A DNA stretch of 64,000 bases from CBDFKF01 sp965248765 (lineage in GTDB: Bacteria > Pseudomonadota > Alphaproteobacteria > VGEJ01): positions 620,001 through 684,000 of the forward strand of contig CBDFKF010000003.1 of assembly GCA_965248765.1 (NCBI GenBank). The letters are read 5' to 3'. A program made the translations under genes and the position numbers. Under the pieces are notes generated by a model, which searched no databases, was not told where the DNA came from, and saw nothing but the letters and a program-made list of their open reading frames with translations. Shown here one piece after another: positions 38,590 to 48,495 of the stretch (positions are counted from its first letter, which is position 1; every line of letters starts with the position of its first letter).

Positions 38590-40382
38590 CTAGGAATCGC
38601 GGCGCAGCGCCGCTGTCCGCGCCTGATCGACCACGTAGTCGACGCCGTTGTCCGCCAGTCCGAGCGCGACCTTGTAGACCTCCTCGGCGCGCTTCTCGCT
38701 CAGCCAGCGGCGGTTCACGTCGTCGGCGACGCGCGCCGGATCGCGCAGTGTCGGGTCGCCATAGCCACCGCCCGCGTTCATGCGAAAGACGATCGCCTCG
38801 CCGGGCCGGATACCATCCTGATGAAAGGATGGGAGCTTCTCGAGCTCGCCGTTGGCGTGGCGTTTCCAGTTTCCGGCTGGCGCGGCGTCGGTGCCGCCGA
38901 GCACGCCCCTTCGGCGCGTTGACATCGCCGTCGCTGCAATAGGCCACCGTCATGTCGCCGGACAGTGAACCATAGGCTCCCATGGTGGCCGGCGCGCCGT
39001 TCCACCTACCGCAACCCATGGAGTCCCTCGAGACATAGCGCGAATCGAAGATGATCGGGTACATCCCCTCGTCGATCTCGATCGAATCGAGACAGCCAAC
39101 GCCGCCGCCGTTAGGCGCCTCGTAAGTGAGCCAGCCGTCATAGCCGTGGAGACCCGGCCCGCCTGAAAGGCCGGCGATCAGTTGATTGATGTAGGGACTA
39201 TCCTCGGCCGAACGCGTATCGACGCCCGAGATCACCGCCAAGCCGGCGGCGAAATCACCCCCGCCCTCGGCAAGGCCAAAGGGCTCGCCCATCTGGGCGA
39301 AACAGCACTGAACGGCATTGATCAAACGGTCATTGACGTTGGTGGTGGCGACCGAAGTCCCGGCCGGGTAGGTCGGCCCGCCCCACAACACAGCCGTCGC
39401 GCAACAGGGTCTTCACGCGGCTCGCGCTGCCGTCATTGTGCGGGATCGTCGGATCGAGGTTGTAGAACACCCCGATTCGACAGGAGCCGGTCGCACAGGC
39501 CTCCGACAAGTTGATGCCGCCGGGCACGCAGTCGGGGTTGTCGCGCACATCGACGGCGATCATGCCCTCGTCGGGATCGACGGTGACCGTTGCGTTGATC
39601 GGTACGCCCTCGTCCGCGACGCCTGGCACCGGATCGTGGGTCGCACTGTAGCTCCACGTGCCGGCCGGCAGCGCCTTGATGGCGGCGATGGCGCGTCGCC
39701 GGCCGTAGTCCATCCACTCCTCGACGAAGGCCTTGATGGTCTCGACCCCATAGCGCTCGATCAGCTCACGGAGGCGGCGTTCACCGGTGCGGCAGGCACC
39801 GACCTGTGCACGGTAGTCGCCGTACCAGATCTTGCTCACGCGAATCTTGTGCAGGCCGATGCGCACGATGTCGGCCTTGTCTTCGAAGTTCTCCTGAATA
39901 CGGACGCAAGGGAAATGCACGCCCTCCTGGTAGAGCTCCGCGGCGTAGGGCAGATAGGTCGTGGGTTCGGGTGCGCCCACATCGGCGTGGTGCGAGCGCG
40001 ATAGGGTCCAGAACAACGGCTCGCCGTCATAGAACACCGGCACCGACAGTGTCATGTCGGCGTGGTGCGTAACCCCGTGATAGGGGCTGTTGTTGAAGAA
40101 GGCATCGCCTTCCTTGACGTCGTCGAACAGCTCGGTGTTGGGCCGAGTGGTGAGCTCGAATGCCGAGACGTGAATCGGCATCGCCTCCTCGACACAGATC
40201 AACCGGTGATCATAGGTCAGAACCCCGCACGACATGTCGCGGGCGTTCTTGATGGCCGCCGACCGACTGGCCTTCATCACCGTGTTCGACATCTCACGGA
40301 TGATGGCCTCGAGTCGGCTCGACAGAACCGCCATCAACATCGCATCGATCTTGTTCGAGGACGCCTCGGTCTCGTCGTGCAT
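38590..40382 (-). pseudogene. hydantoinase B/oxoprolinase family protein, two frameshifts
   Basis: ATG 40382 has a good SD (GGGGGAG) and gives MHDETEASSNKIDAMLMAVL. HyuB features follow: AFFNNSPYHGVTHHADMTLS, WTLSRSHHADVGAP and RTGERRLRELIERYG. At 39358 an extra G in GGGG shifts the frame; the next frame gives GPTYPAGTSVATTNVNDRLI. At about 38912 another extra G in AAGGGG shifts again to GVLGGTDAAPAG and the typical ending FRMNAGGGYGDPTLRDPARV. Both breaks are +1 in a G-run. Its sequence is clearly divergent from the three HyuB proteins at 55.8-63 kb, so it belongs to another subgroup. Confidence 0.88.
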
Positions 40383-40497
40383 TCTCTCGTCTCCCCCGCC
40401 ACGCGCCGACGTGACGCCATTCTGAGGTTGGCCTCGCCCGCGTTCAATGCGATTTCGCGCAGCGTTGACTCAGCGACCTCATGGAGGGTCTCGTGCC

Positions 40498-40734
40498 TCA
40501 GGGGCCCTGGCACCAGAAGGGACAGCGGTTGGGTACTGGCATCACCGGCCTCTTTCCATAGGCCCGCGACAGGATGGCTTCGTAAACATCGCGGATCTCT
40601 TGCCCAGCCTCGCACTGCTGTTGGGTGATGGCGCCGTTGTGGTAAAGCGCCAGGAGCTGGTCGGGCCGGAGCTTGGCCTTGGTCTCGGGCGCGGGGCCGT
40701 ATTCCGGACGGCTGCGCCCGTCTCTGCGTTTGCG
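40498..40734 (-). pseudogene. unknown small protein fragment
   Basis: The stretch RKRRDGRSRPEYGPAPETKA followed by KLRPDQLLALYHNGAITQQQ and CEAGQEIRDVYEAILSRAYG looks like real protein, unlike the rest of the open frame to 40977. No start codon is evident. Related to the fragment at 38488-38589. Possibly the N-terminal part of a prophage protein; not identified. Confidence 0.4.
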
Positions 40735-41326
40735 TGCTAGCAGCGGTTTGCCTCGCGATATAGCGGCAGGGCCCAAGCCCGTACAGCGCCACCGCGGCCT
40801 TGTCCAGTTGCGATACGGCGCGGCAAGCCAGCGCACCAAAAAAAGGCGGCTCTCTTTCGGAGGGCCGCCACGGACGTAGGTTGCAATGCGCGGGCGCGCC
40901 GGCCACTGCGGGGAGGCACCCACACCCGGGAATAGCGTGGCACCCTCCGCGCCAGCCACCAATGAGCGTGGCGGCACAGTTCACCACGTGTCGATAGCCG
41001 GAATACGATCTCGAAAGCATGATCGACTCCGCCTGGGACTATCAGCGGGCGCCTGACGACCCCCGCGTCACATGGTATCCCGGGTAAGACGAGGCTGCGT
41101 CGCGAGGCCCGGACCTTTTTTGATGCTAGCGACCGATAACTCGGACGGCAGCCATGGGTCTTGGTTGTGTAGGAACGCAGCGGCGTTGGCGGTCGGACGT
41201 AGCGGCCCGAGGCTGATGTGAGCGAGCCGTTCCATCTAGCTCAGTGGGTAACCTGAGTCATCTAAGAGAAGCTCAGGTCGGGCGGTCTGGCGTTTCGTGG
41301 GCGTTGGAGCCAGGAAGTTGCGTTTC
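40735..41326. other. gene-free stretch
   Basis: Nearly 600 bases with no convincing gene. Open frames on both strands lack recognisable features. The 41230-41326 end probably belongs to the decayed IS1182-type element that follows. Confidence 0.4.
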
Positions 41327-42718
41327 CTATGCCCTGATGGCCGCGATCAGCAGCCCGGTGCCGAGGATGTTCATGACACGGGTGAGGTTATAGGCGAGTA
41401 CGTGCAGCGCCATCTCGGTGCTGACGCGTTGTGAGCGTCTTCATCAGGAAGTGGGTTGCGCGCCCATCGGGGCTTTGATCGTGCCGAAGGGATGCTCGAC
41501 CGTCTCGCGGCGCTGGCGCATCTTCTCCGGATGCTCGTCGAGCCGCCTCTGAACAGCCTCGAGAACATGCTCGTACTCGTGATCCGGCGCTCTCTGCCCG
41601 TGGTGCAGCGGTGCTTGATGGCGCAGCTCAGACACGCGTTGGTCCAGTAGCGGCGTAAGGCCAGGCCCTTTTCCTCAGTCGTGTATCGATACCTCAGCCT
41701 TTCGTTGGCCGGGCAGATGTAGATGTCCTTTTGCGCCACATAGCGGCCGGAGGTCTGCGGCTTGGGAAGCGTGACCGTGATGGCGGCGTCTTCGCACGCC
41801 AGGATCTCCGCACTGTTGAAGTAGCCCCGGTCGGCGACGACATCCAAGGTGTCCGCCCCCAGCGTCGCTTTCGTCTGCTTGGCCATGCGGGCGAGCTGGG
41901 ACCGGTCGGTGCCGACGTTGGTCACCTCGTGGGCAACGATCAGATGATGCTTGGTGTCGACGGCGGCTTGCACGTTGTAGCCGACGACGCCCGATCCCCG
42001 ACCGCTGGTCGCCATCGAGCGAGCGTCGGGATCGGTTAGAGAGATCTGCTGGTCCGGCCTCTCGCGCATCCGCGCCTCGAGCCCCTTGAGGCGCTGCATC
42101 TCTTGCCTGAGCCTGGCGATCTTCTCGTGCAGACGGACCGTCTTGGTCGTGCGTGCCAGAGACGGCTCTTGCCGGTCGGCGCTGTCCAGCTGGTGCAGGT
42201 AGCGCGACACGCTGATCCAGGCGCCGCGTCATCTTGGCTCGCGTGAAGTTCCTGTCTCGGTTGTTCACTGCCTTGAACTTGCTGCCATCGATCGCAACGC
42301 GGGCTTCGGCAAACAGACCGAGCGTGCGGCACAGAGCGACGAACCGGGCACAGACCTGACGGATGGCGCGACCATTGTCCTTGTTGCGGAAGTCGGCGAT
42401 CGTCTTGTGATCGGGAGCCAGGCGGCCGGTTAGCCACATCACTTCCACGTTGCGCCCGGCTTCCCGCTCAAGCCGGCGGCTCGATTGGACCCGATTGAGA
42501 TAGCCGTAGATGTACAGCTTCAGCAGAACCGACGGATGATACGCAGGCCGGCCGGTATCCTTCGGCGCGACACGGCTGAAGCCAAGCTCAGCTAGATCCA
42601 GCTCCTCGACAAAGACATCGATCACCCGAACCGCATTGTCCTCGCCAATCCAGTCGTCCAAGCACTCCGGGAACAAAGTGCGCTGCCCGCGATCGATCCC
42701 TTCAACGAAACGCCCCAT
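41327..42718 (-). pseudogene. second IS1182-family transposase, several frameshifts
   Basis: ATG 42718 gives MGRFVEGIDRGQRTLFPECL. Signatures are AYHPSVLLKLYIYGYLNRVQ, APDHKTIADFRNKDNG and VAIDGSKFKAVNNRDRNFTR. The frame is lost near 42215, resumes with LHEKIARLRQEMQRLKGLEA, GVVGYNVQAAVDTKHHLIVA and DVVADRGYFNSAEIL, and is lost again near 41640. The HPFGTIKAPMGAQ segment is in the next frame, and a last shift gives LAYNLTRVMNILGTGLLIAA to the stop at 41327. It is related to but distinct from the copy at 35902-37228. Confidence 0.85.
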
Positions 42719-42935
42719 ACGATCTCCCCGCTCAGACCACCGAAGAATCATATCAGGCAAGCGTTCTTACACAGCCAGGGTCACACCCGGTCATTCTAAG
42801 CGTCGATTAGCTACGTCCGCTCATCGGCCGATTCCGGACATGTCGCTGTCGTCGGTCCGACCACCTCTCGAAATTGCCTCAGAGTCGCGAGTGTCCGCAG
42901 CCTCCCTCGAGTGTCCGCGGCATGGCGAAGCGTGT

Positions 42936-43685
42936 TCACGCTCTCAGAAAACGACCGATCAGGGGATTGAATGCCTCGGACACTTCGAGGTGAGCGTTGT
43001 GTGCACAGTTCGGCAGCACGCAAAGCTGGGCATTCGGTATCCCTTGCCACAGTTCATACGAACAATCGGGATGGGTATTTCGGTCGCGATCGCCACAGAT
43101 CACTAACGTTGGCATGCTGATATCGCCGAGCCGGTCGCGCACGTCCCAGCCCACCATGCCGCGCATCAGGCGAATCGCCCCTTCCTTGCTGGCACCGGCA
43201 CCCGCAGTCTTCGTGAATTCGTGGAGGGGGTGCTGATCACCGTCGACGAACCAGGTCGCGGCGAGACGCGCCGCGGTGATTTCAACTGATTGGGACTCGA
43301 GTCGGGCGATCGTGTCGTCGAAGGTCTCGAAGCGGTTCGGAAGATCGGCCGTGGCCGAACTACCGTACAGAATCAGTTTCTCGATTCGATCGGGATGGTC
43401 CAAGGCTGCCTGTAAGGCGGTCATAGACCCAAGCGAGTGGCCGAGTAGTGCGAATCGGCCTACGCCCAGCTGGGTCAATGTATCCATGAGCGACTCCGCA
43501 ATTCCTGGGATTGAATTGGGCACTGGTTCGTCAGTACTACCTGCCAAACCGGGCATGTCGGTGGCAATCACGTCGAAATCGGCCGCCAGATGGGCGGCAA
43601 GGATCGCGAAGTATCCGCTGCCACCCAAGTATCCGTGCTGCAGCACGACAGTTGGACCCGATCCGAAACGCCGGTAATGCAGCAT
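42936..43685 (-). CDS. alpha/beta hydrolase
   Basis: 249-aa cytosolic hydrolase with a complete catalytic triad. The nucleophile elbow is LLGHSLGSMTALQAAL (Ser about 95), the acid is in LVICGDRDRNTHPD and the His in LPNCAHNAHLE near the C-terminus. The HGYLGGSGYF oxyanion region follows the first strand. No signal peptide. It stands alone between decayed IS elements and a gene-poor stretch, yet is intact. Substrate unknown; similar enzymes hydrolyse esters, C-C bonds or lactones. Confidence 0.9.
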   Translation of the reverse strand: MLHYRRFGSGPTVVLQHGYLGGSGYFAILAAHLAADFDVIATDMPGLAGSTDEPVPNSIPGIAESLMDTLTQLGVGRFALLGHSLGSMTALQAALDHPDRIEKLILYGSSATADLPNRFETFDDTIARLESQSVEITAARLAATWFVDGDQHPLHEFTKTAGAGASKEGAIRLMRGMVGWDVRDRLGDISMPTLVICGDRDRNTHPDCSYELWQGIPNAQLCVLPNCAHNAHLEVSEAFNPLIGRFLRA

Positions 43686-44158
43686 GTTTCCGTCCTCACG
43701 TGGCTAGTGCCGGCGATGAATAGGTCAACTCTGATGGGAACAACAGCGCCCTGGCAAGGCTGACCCAGTCACCTCGGTGTGATGTACGACGAGGGCGGGG
43801 GCGTACCGACGGACTATGTGCGAACAACCTTGATGGCGTGCGCGTCCGGTTTACTTTGCTGTCCTGCATGGGTCTGACGCGATGGCCCTAGAGCACGCTG
43901 CGCCTCGTTGCGGCGCAAGACAGGTTTGGGGTCAAAAGCCGTCGTTTACGGCCCTTGCATGTCACGTCCGCATTCGCGAGTAGAGCCGACAGAACCAGCC
44001 CTAAAGGCGGGCGATCGCTTTTCCGTTTGCTCTGCCCCCGTTGTTGGGCTCGGCCGCCTCATCGTTCTCGCAGGGCCGAGCGGCGAAAGAATGACCGCTT
44101 TGCACCGCCGGCGGTGAGATCGTTCTGTGCAGCGCCTTCTCGGGCGTCTAATCCTCGT
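43686..44158. other. gene-free stretch
   Basis: About 470 bases with no supportable gene between the hydrolase (whose promoter must be here) and the end of arfB. Open frames near 43.9-44.3 kb are Arg/Ser/Pro-rich and look like shadows. Confidence 0.45.
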
Positions 44159-44581
44159 TCAGCTGTCGCTCGGCCTTTCGCTTCGCAACTTCTTGATGGC
44201 GCCGCGCTGTGTCTTCTCATCGAGCCGTCGCTTTCTCGAGCCCAAGGTCGGGCGGGTCGGTTTACGAGTCGGCCTCGGGTGAGCCGCTTGTTTCAAGAGA
44301 TTTGTTAGCCGGGAGAGTGCGTCGTCACGGTTTCGTTCCTGAGTGCGATAGCGAGCAGCGGTGATCACGATCACGCCCTCTTTGGTAAGTCGCTTCCCTG
44401 CAAGCCGCTCTGCACGCACGCGAACATCACCCGGTAATGTCGGCGAATGACGCAAATCGAATCGAAGCTGGACCGCTGTCGACAGCTTGTTGACGTTCTG
44501 CCCGCCCGGGCCTGACGCGCGGATAAAAGTCTCCTCGATGTCGGCCGGGTCGATGGTGATCTGATCCGTAATCTTGATCAT
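44159..44581 (-). CDS. arfB: alternative ribosome-rescue factor ArfB (YaeJ)
   Basis: 140-aa peptidyl-tRNA hydrolase that frees stalled ribosomes without a stop codon. The catalytic GGQ lies in RASGPGGQNVNKLSTAVQLR near residue 28. The C-terminus is a long basic tail (RKPTRPTLGSRKRRLDEKTQ, then KKLRSERP) that enters the empty mRNA channel. There is no release-factor domain 2/4, which separates it from RF1/RF2. Monocistronic, facing away from IS debris. Confidence 0.95.
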   Translation of the reverse strand: MIKITDQITIDPADIEETFIRASGPGGQNVNKLSTAVQLRFDLRHSPTLPGDVRVRAERLAGKRLTKEGVIVITAARYRTQERNRDDALSRLTNLLKQAAHPRPTRKPTRPTLGSRKRRLDEKTQRGAIKKLRSERPSDS

Positions 44582-44995
44582 CCAGGAGGCACGAAACGGT
44601 CACGAGATTGGTTGGTATGATAATCCAGCCACGATAGTCCTGCGCAGCCGACCGGTAATGTCCGAGTTGGATCAGGGGCGGACGAACTTCGCCCTCGTCA
44701 TTTGCGGCCGCTCTGAGAGGAAAAGCGGACTCACCGAGCGTTGGAGTCTGCTCTTAGGGTCAGAGCGGACGCAACTCAACCGGCGTCGGAACGGCCGGGC
44801 CTAGCCGAGGCTGTTGAAGAACTCCTGAGAAAGCCGTTTTCAACCGAAATCGGCTTGCATCGTCAAATTCGTGAACCCCTAAGCTATTGATTTTATTGGA
44901 GTCGAATTTTCGTTAGTTCACGAAAAGTCACGATTTCAGACCCTCGAAATAGTTCTTCAACAGCCTCAGCCAGAAGCCGCCGTCCGGGGCGGGCG
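44582..44995. other. gene-free stretch with a dispersed repeat
   Basis: No ORF is supported. It contains the first copy of a non-coding repeat (44717-44807) and a short AT-rich part (44865-44940). Confidence 0.5.
44717..44807. repeat. dispersed intergenic repeat, copy 1
   Basis: About 90 bases similar to 50543-50634. Shared blocks include AAAAGCGGAC, GTCTGCT, CAGAGCGG, AACTC and ACGGCCGG in the same order. Each copy lies shortly downstream or upstream of a gene end and has no ORF. Confidence 0.6.
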
Positions 44996-45329
44996 CTATC
45001 GGCTGTAGGGATAGCAACGCGTGCGGTCGAGGGTGAGACCGAAAGCACCCCCAACGCTTGGATCGCCGGTTCATGCTGTCGGTAAGGGTCGTTGTTGCCC
45101 TTGCCCACAATGATAACCCGGAACGCAGGATCGTTCTGGCCACCGGGCGGCAGCATCGCCGTGACTAGCCCTGCACCATCTGCATCCCTCAGCGTCAGAA
45201 ACAGCGGCATCACCCGCTGAACGTGCGCCGCGAGCCCGATATTCTGCTCGAAGGACACCGTCGAAGTCGGCTTGTATGTGATGACCGCCTTCTCCCTGGC
45301 ACGCCGGAAATACTTCGCAACAGCGTGAC
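44996..45329 (-). pseudogene. conserved hypothetical protein, 3' part (interrupted by IS21)
   Basis: Reads HAVAKYFRRAREKAVITYKP, SFEQNIGLAAHVQRVMPLFL and TAMLPPGGQNDPAFRVIIVG, then in a shifted frame (near 45040) GAFGLTLDRTRCYPYSR and a stop at 44996. The 5' part lies beyond the IS21 element at 47974-48067, and the frames join perfectly after removal of the IS and one copy of its target duplication. I recall similar short conserved hypotheticals in Rhodospirillales, function unknown. Confidence 0.7.
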
Positions 45330-45438
45330 TGGGAACGGCGGTGAGAAATTAGTCCACGGTAGCGGCGGGATTGTCTCGCTGCGGGCGGAGCAAAACTCTG
45401 CCACTTGAGCCCTTCCCGGCGACGGGGAGGGCGGGGGC

Positions 45439-46938
45439 ATGCATACCGTGGAACTTTATCGGAAGGTCCGTCTCGCCTGCCGGGACGGGATGAGCGAGCG
45501 TGCGGCGGCGCGTCATTTCGGGATTTCGCGCGAGAGCGTGAAGAAGATGCTGTGCTTTTCGGTGCCTCCGGGCTATCGACGGACGGCACCGGTTCGGCGC
45601 CCGAAGCTGGACGGGTTCAGCGAGATCATCGACCAGTGGCTGAAGGAGGATCTGAAGCAGCTGCGCAAGCAGCGCCACACGGCCAAGCGTATCTCCGACC
45701 GGCTTCGCGCCGAGCACGGGTTCGCTGGCGGCTATACCATCATCGTGAAGGACTATGTGCGCGAACATCACCGCCGGCGGCGGGAGATGTTCGTGCCGCT
45801 GATCCATCCACCGGGCCATGGGCAGGCGGACTTCGGCGAGGCGCGTGCGGTGATCGGGGGTGTGGCGCGCAAGGCGCACTTCTTCGTCTTCGATCTGCCG
45901 CACAGCGACGCCTGCTATGTGCGGGCCTACCCTGCGGCGACGGCCGAGGCGTGGATCGACGGGCATGTGCATGCCTTCGCCTTCTTCGGCGGGGTTCCGC
46001 AATCGGTTCTCTACGACAACGACCGCTGCCTGGTGTCGCGCATTCTGGCGGACGGGACGCGCAGGCGGGCGCGGCTCTTCGGCGGGTTCTTGTCGCATTA
46101 CCTCGTACGCGATCGTTACGGGCGCCCGGGCAAGGGGAACGACAAGGGCGCGGTGGAGGGTCTGGTGGGCTTTGCCCGGCGCAACTTCATGGTGCCGCTG
46201 CCGCGCTTTGCCGGCTGGGAAGCGTTCAATCTGCGGCTCGAGGAGCAGTGCCGCCGCCGCCAGGGCGACATCCTGCGCGGGCACCGAGAGACCATCGGGG
46301 AGCGCCTGGTGCGGGATCTGGAGGCCATGGCCGCGCCGCCGGCGGCGCCCTTCGAGGCCTGCGCCCAGGCTCCCGGACAGGTCAGCTCGCAGTCTCTGGT
46401 TCGTTACGAGACCAACGACTACTCGGTGCCGGTGGCCTATGGCCATCGCGACGTCTGGGTGCGCGGTTACGTCGACCGGGTGGTGATCGGCTGTGGCGGA
46501 GAGGTCATCGCCCGCCATCCCCGGTCCTATGAGCGTGAGGACACGATCTTCGAGCCGATCCACTATCTGCCCCTGATCGAGCAGAAGATCGGCGCGCTGG
46601 ATCAGGCGGCGCCTCTCGCCGGATGGGACCTGCCGCCCGAGTTCCAGACCCTGCGCCGCCTGATGGAGGCGCGCTCGGGCCAGGCGGGGCGGCGGGAATA
46701 TGTGCAGATCCTGCGGCTGCTGGAGAGCTTCGGGCTGGAGGATCTCCACGGCGCCGTGAAGGACGCCCTGCGCCTGGGCGCCATCGGCTTCGACGCGGTC
46801 AAGCATCTGGTGCTGTGCCGGGTCGAGAAGCGCCCGCCGAAGCTCGACCTCGACGTCTACCCGTATCTGCCGAAGGCCACTGCCGGCAGGACCTCGGCCG
46901 CCAGCTACATGTGCCTGCTGTCGGAAGACGCGGCATGA
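45439..46938 (+). CDS. istA: IS21 transposase IstA
   Basis: 499 aa. N-terminal HTH (SERAAARHFGISRESVKKML), a linker GYRRTAPVRRPKLDGF shared with the IS21 fragments at 35.4 and 37.6 kb, then the rve core. The first Asp is in HGQADFGEARAVIGG, the second in SVLYDNDRCLVSR and the Glu in GNDKGAVEGLVGFARRN. The C-terminal domain is complete. ATG 45439 has a G-rich SD (GGAGGG). The stop overlaps istB in an ATGA. Confidence 0.95.
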   Translation: MHTVELYRKVRLACRDGMSERAAARHFGISRESVKKMLCFSVPPGYRRTAPVRRPKLDGFSEIIDQWLKEDLKQLRKQRHTAKRISDRLRAEHGFAGGYTIIVKDYVREHHRRRREMFVPLIHPPGHGQADFGEARAVIGGVARKAHFFVFDLPHSDACYVRAYPAATAEAWIDGHVHAFAFFGGVPQSVLYDNDRCLVSRILADGTRRRARLFGGFLSHYLVRDRYGRPGKGNDKGAVEGLVGFARRNFMVPLPRFAGWEAFNLRLEEQCRRRQGDILRGHRETIGERLVRDLEAMAAPPAAPFEACAQAPGQVSSQSLVRYETNDYSVPVAYGHRDVWVRGYVDRVVIGCGGEVIARHPRSYEREDTIFEPIHYLPLIEQKIGALDQAAPLAGWDLPPEFQTLRRLMEARSGQAGRREYVQILRLLESFGLEDLHGAVKDALRLGAIGFDAVKHLVLCRVEKRPPKLDLDVYPYLPKATAGRTSAASYMCLLSEDAA

Positions 46939-47699
46939 CGGACAGGCCCCACATCCTGCTGGCGCACCACCTCAAGACCCTCAAGCTGCCGACCTTCCTG
47001 CGGGAATACGAGAAAGTGGCGCGCCAGTGCGCGGCCGAGGGCCTGGATCAGGTTCAGTTCCTGGCCCGGCTGGTGGAGCTGGAACTGATCGATCGCGAAC
47101 GGCGCATGGTCGAGCGGCGCATCAAGGCAGCGAAGTTCCCGGTCGCCAAGAGCCTCGACAGCTTCGACTTCAAGGCCATCCCCGCGCTGAACAAGGCGCA
47201 GGTGCTGGAGTTGGCGCGCTGCGAGTGGATCGAGCGGCGCGAGAACGTCATCGCCCTGGGCCCGAGCGGCACGGGCAAGACCCATGTCGCCCTTGGGCTC
47301 GGACTGGCCGCCTGCCAGAGGGGCCTCTCTACGGGCTTCACCACGGCCGCCGCGCTCGTGCACGAGTTGATGGAAGCCCGCGACGAGCGCCGCCTCCTGC
47401 GGCTCCAGAAGCAGATGGTCGCCTGCACGCTGCTGATCATCGACGAGTTGGGCTTCGTGCCGCTGAGCAAGACCGGCGCCGAGCTTCTGTTCGAGCTGAT
47501 CTCGCAGCGCTACGAGCGGGGCGCCACGCTCATCACCTCCAACCTCCCCTTCGACGAATGGACCGGGACCTTCGGCTCCGAGCGCCTGACCGGGGCACTG
47601 CTCGACCGTCTCACCCATCACGTCAACATCCTCGAGATGAACGGCGACAGCTACCGCCTCAGCCAGAGCCGCGCCCGCAGAAACAGCGCCGATAGCTGA
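46935..47699 (+). CDS. istB: IS21 helper ATPase IstB
   Basis: 254-aa AAA+ ATPase that selects target DNA and stimulates IstA. Walker A is LGPSGTGKTHVALGLG and Walker B is LLIIDELGFVPL; the sensor region LITSNLPFDEW and the Arg-finger region GSERLTGALLDRLTHH follow. Translationally coupled to istA by a 4-base overlap. Confidence 0.95.
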   Translation: MTDRPHILLAHHLKTLKLPTFLREYEKVARQCAAEGLDQVQFLARLVELELIDRERRMVERRIKAAKFPVAKSLDSFDFKAIPALNKAQVLELARCEWIERRENVIALGPSGTGKTHVALGLGLAACQRGLSTGFTTAAALVHELMEARDERRLLRLQKQMVACTLLIIDELGFVPLSKTGAELLFELISQRYERGATLITSNLPFDEWTGTFGSERLTGALLDRLTHHVNILEMNGDSYRLSQSRARRNSADS

Positions 47700-47973
47700 A
47701 CTCCGGCGCGCCACCGATCGGCCCCGGCCGGCAACGCGCCTCTAAGGCCCGGGTGGCGAGACTGACCCCAACCCGACAAACCATGCCGCCCTGCGGGCGG
47801 CCGGCGGGCGCGGACCGCTTGAGCTCTGCATGGCTCCGCTGCCCGCTCCCGCCGAAAAACCCTCGCACCGCATCGCCGAATCCCAGTCTCACGCCAAGCT
47901 CAGCCCACCAGCCCAGGTGGCAGTCTTTTGCGCCGCCCCTTGGCCGAATCTTCAACCGGCGTTGACACGTGAC

Positions 47974-48067
47974 CCATCTGCGCCGATTCCTGCTCGGCCT
48001 CGGCATCGGTCTTGATGCGAAATCAGCTCTTTTTGTCCGGAGCCTCGCAGACGTATTCCATGCCCAT
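47974..48067 (-). pseudogene. conserved hypothetical protein, 5' part
   Basis: ATG 48067 (SD GGAGAG) gives MGMEYVCEAPDKKS, then TGA, then FRIKTDAEAEQESAQMGH up to the IS21 insertion. The TGA probably replaces TGG. With the 3' part at 44996-45329 the gene shows three lesions: nonsense codon, IS insertion, frameshift. Confidence 0.65.
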
Positions 48068-48220
48068 TCGCTCTCTCTCCACCGGGCCCCGGGGAAACGG
48101 TTGGGGTCTGGAAGACTGTGCCGACTCAGGAACTTGCCGGGCCATATAGGATCGAAAACGGGCTCGCAAAATGAACGGCCACAGCCGACGGATGAAGACG
48201 AGTGGCACGCGCTCAGCTAT

Positions 48221-48330
48221 CTACAAGCGCTCGCGCAAGGCCTGGACGACCAGCAGCCCCCCCGGGCCTGAACAACAGAATCAGAATGACGAGGGCAAAG
48301 ACGAACGCGTCGCGGAATGGCCGCATCTCA
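48221..48330 (-). pseudogene. C-terminal fragment of a branched-chain amino-acid ABC permease (LivH type)
   Basis: Reads MRPFRDAFVFALVILILLFR and PGG, and after a run of seven G shifts frame to GLLVVQALRERL and a stop at 48221. The R-D-A-x-x-F-x-hydrophobic...RPxGL ending is characteristic of LivH/LivM permeases. Only the last 35 or so residues remain; the rest is absent. Confidence 0.5.
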
Positions 48331-48495
48331 CCGACCCCTAGGCAGCCGGACTTAGCCGTGAACACAAGTCAGTGAGATCTCACTTCGGCGGGCGGTCGCG
48401 CCGAGAAATACGCGATCGTATCGACGCCAACTATAGGCGCTTGCCCCGATTCCCGGGCATCCTCGCCTTGCCGCGCACGCACGACGGAAAGCGAC
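48331..48495. other. short gene-free stretch
   Basis: 165 bases upstream of the flavin oxidoreductase remnant. No ORF or promoter is evident. Confidence 0.35.

Larger units (their letters stand above)
45330..47967 (+). mobile_element. intact IS21-family element, 2638 bp
   Basis: Termini TGGGAACGGCGGTGAGAAAT (left) and TGTCAACGCCGGTTGAAGAT (right, opposite strand) are related, and a second internal pair (GGGCGGAGCAAAACTCTGCC left, GGGCGGCGCAAAAGACTGCC right) forms the multiple end repeats typical of IS21. CGTGAC occurs directly outside both ends (45324-45329 and 47968-47973): a 6-bp target duplication. istA and istB are both open, so it may still transpose. Confidence 0.93.

Noticed and set aside
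41232..41262. tRNA-like stretch with AGCTCAGTGGGTA
   Set aside because: Only a D-arm-like segment is present; no anticodon stem, T-loop or acceptor pairing follows.
42811..42935. Minus-strand ORF after the hydrolase gene
   Set aside because: Short, Arg/Ser-rich, overlapping the hydrolase in another frame; no support.
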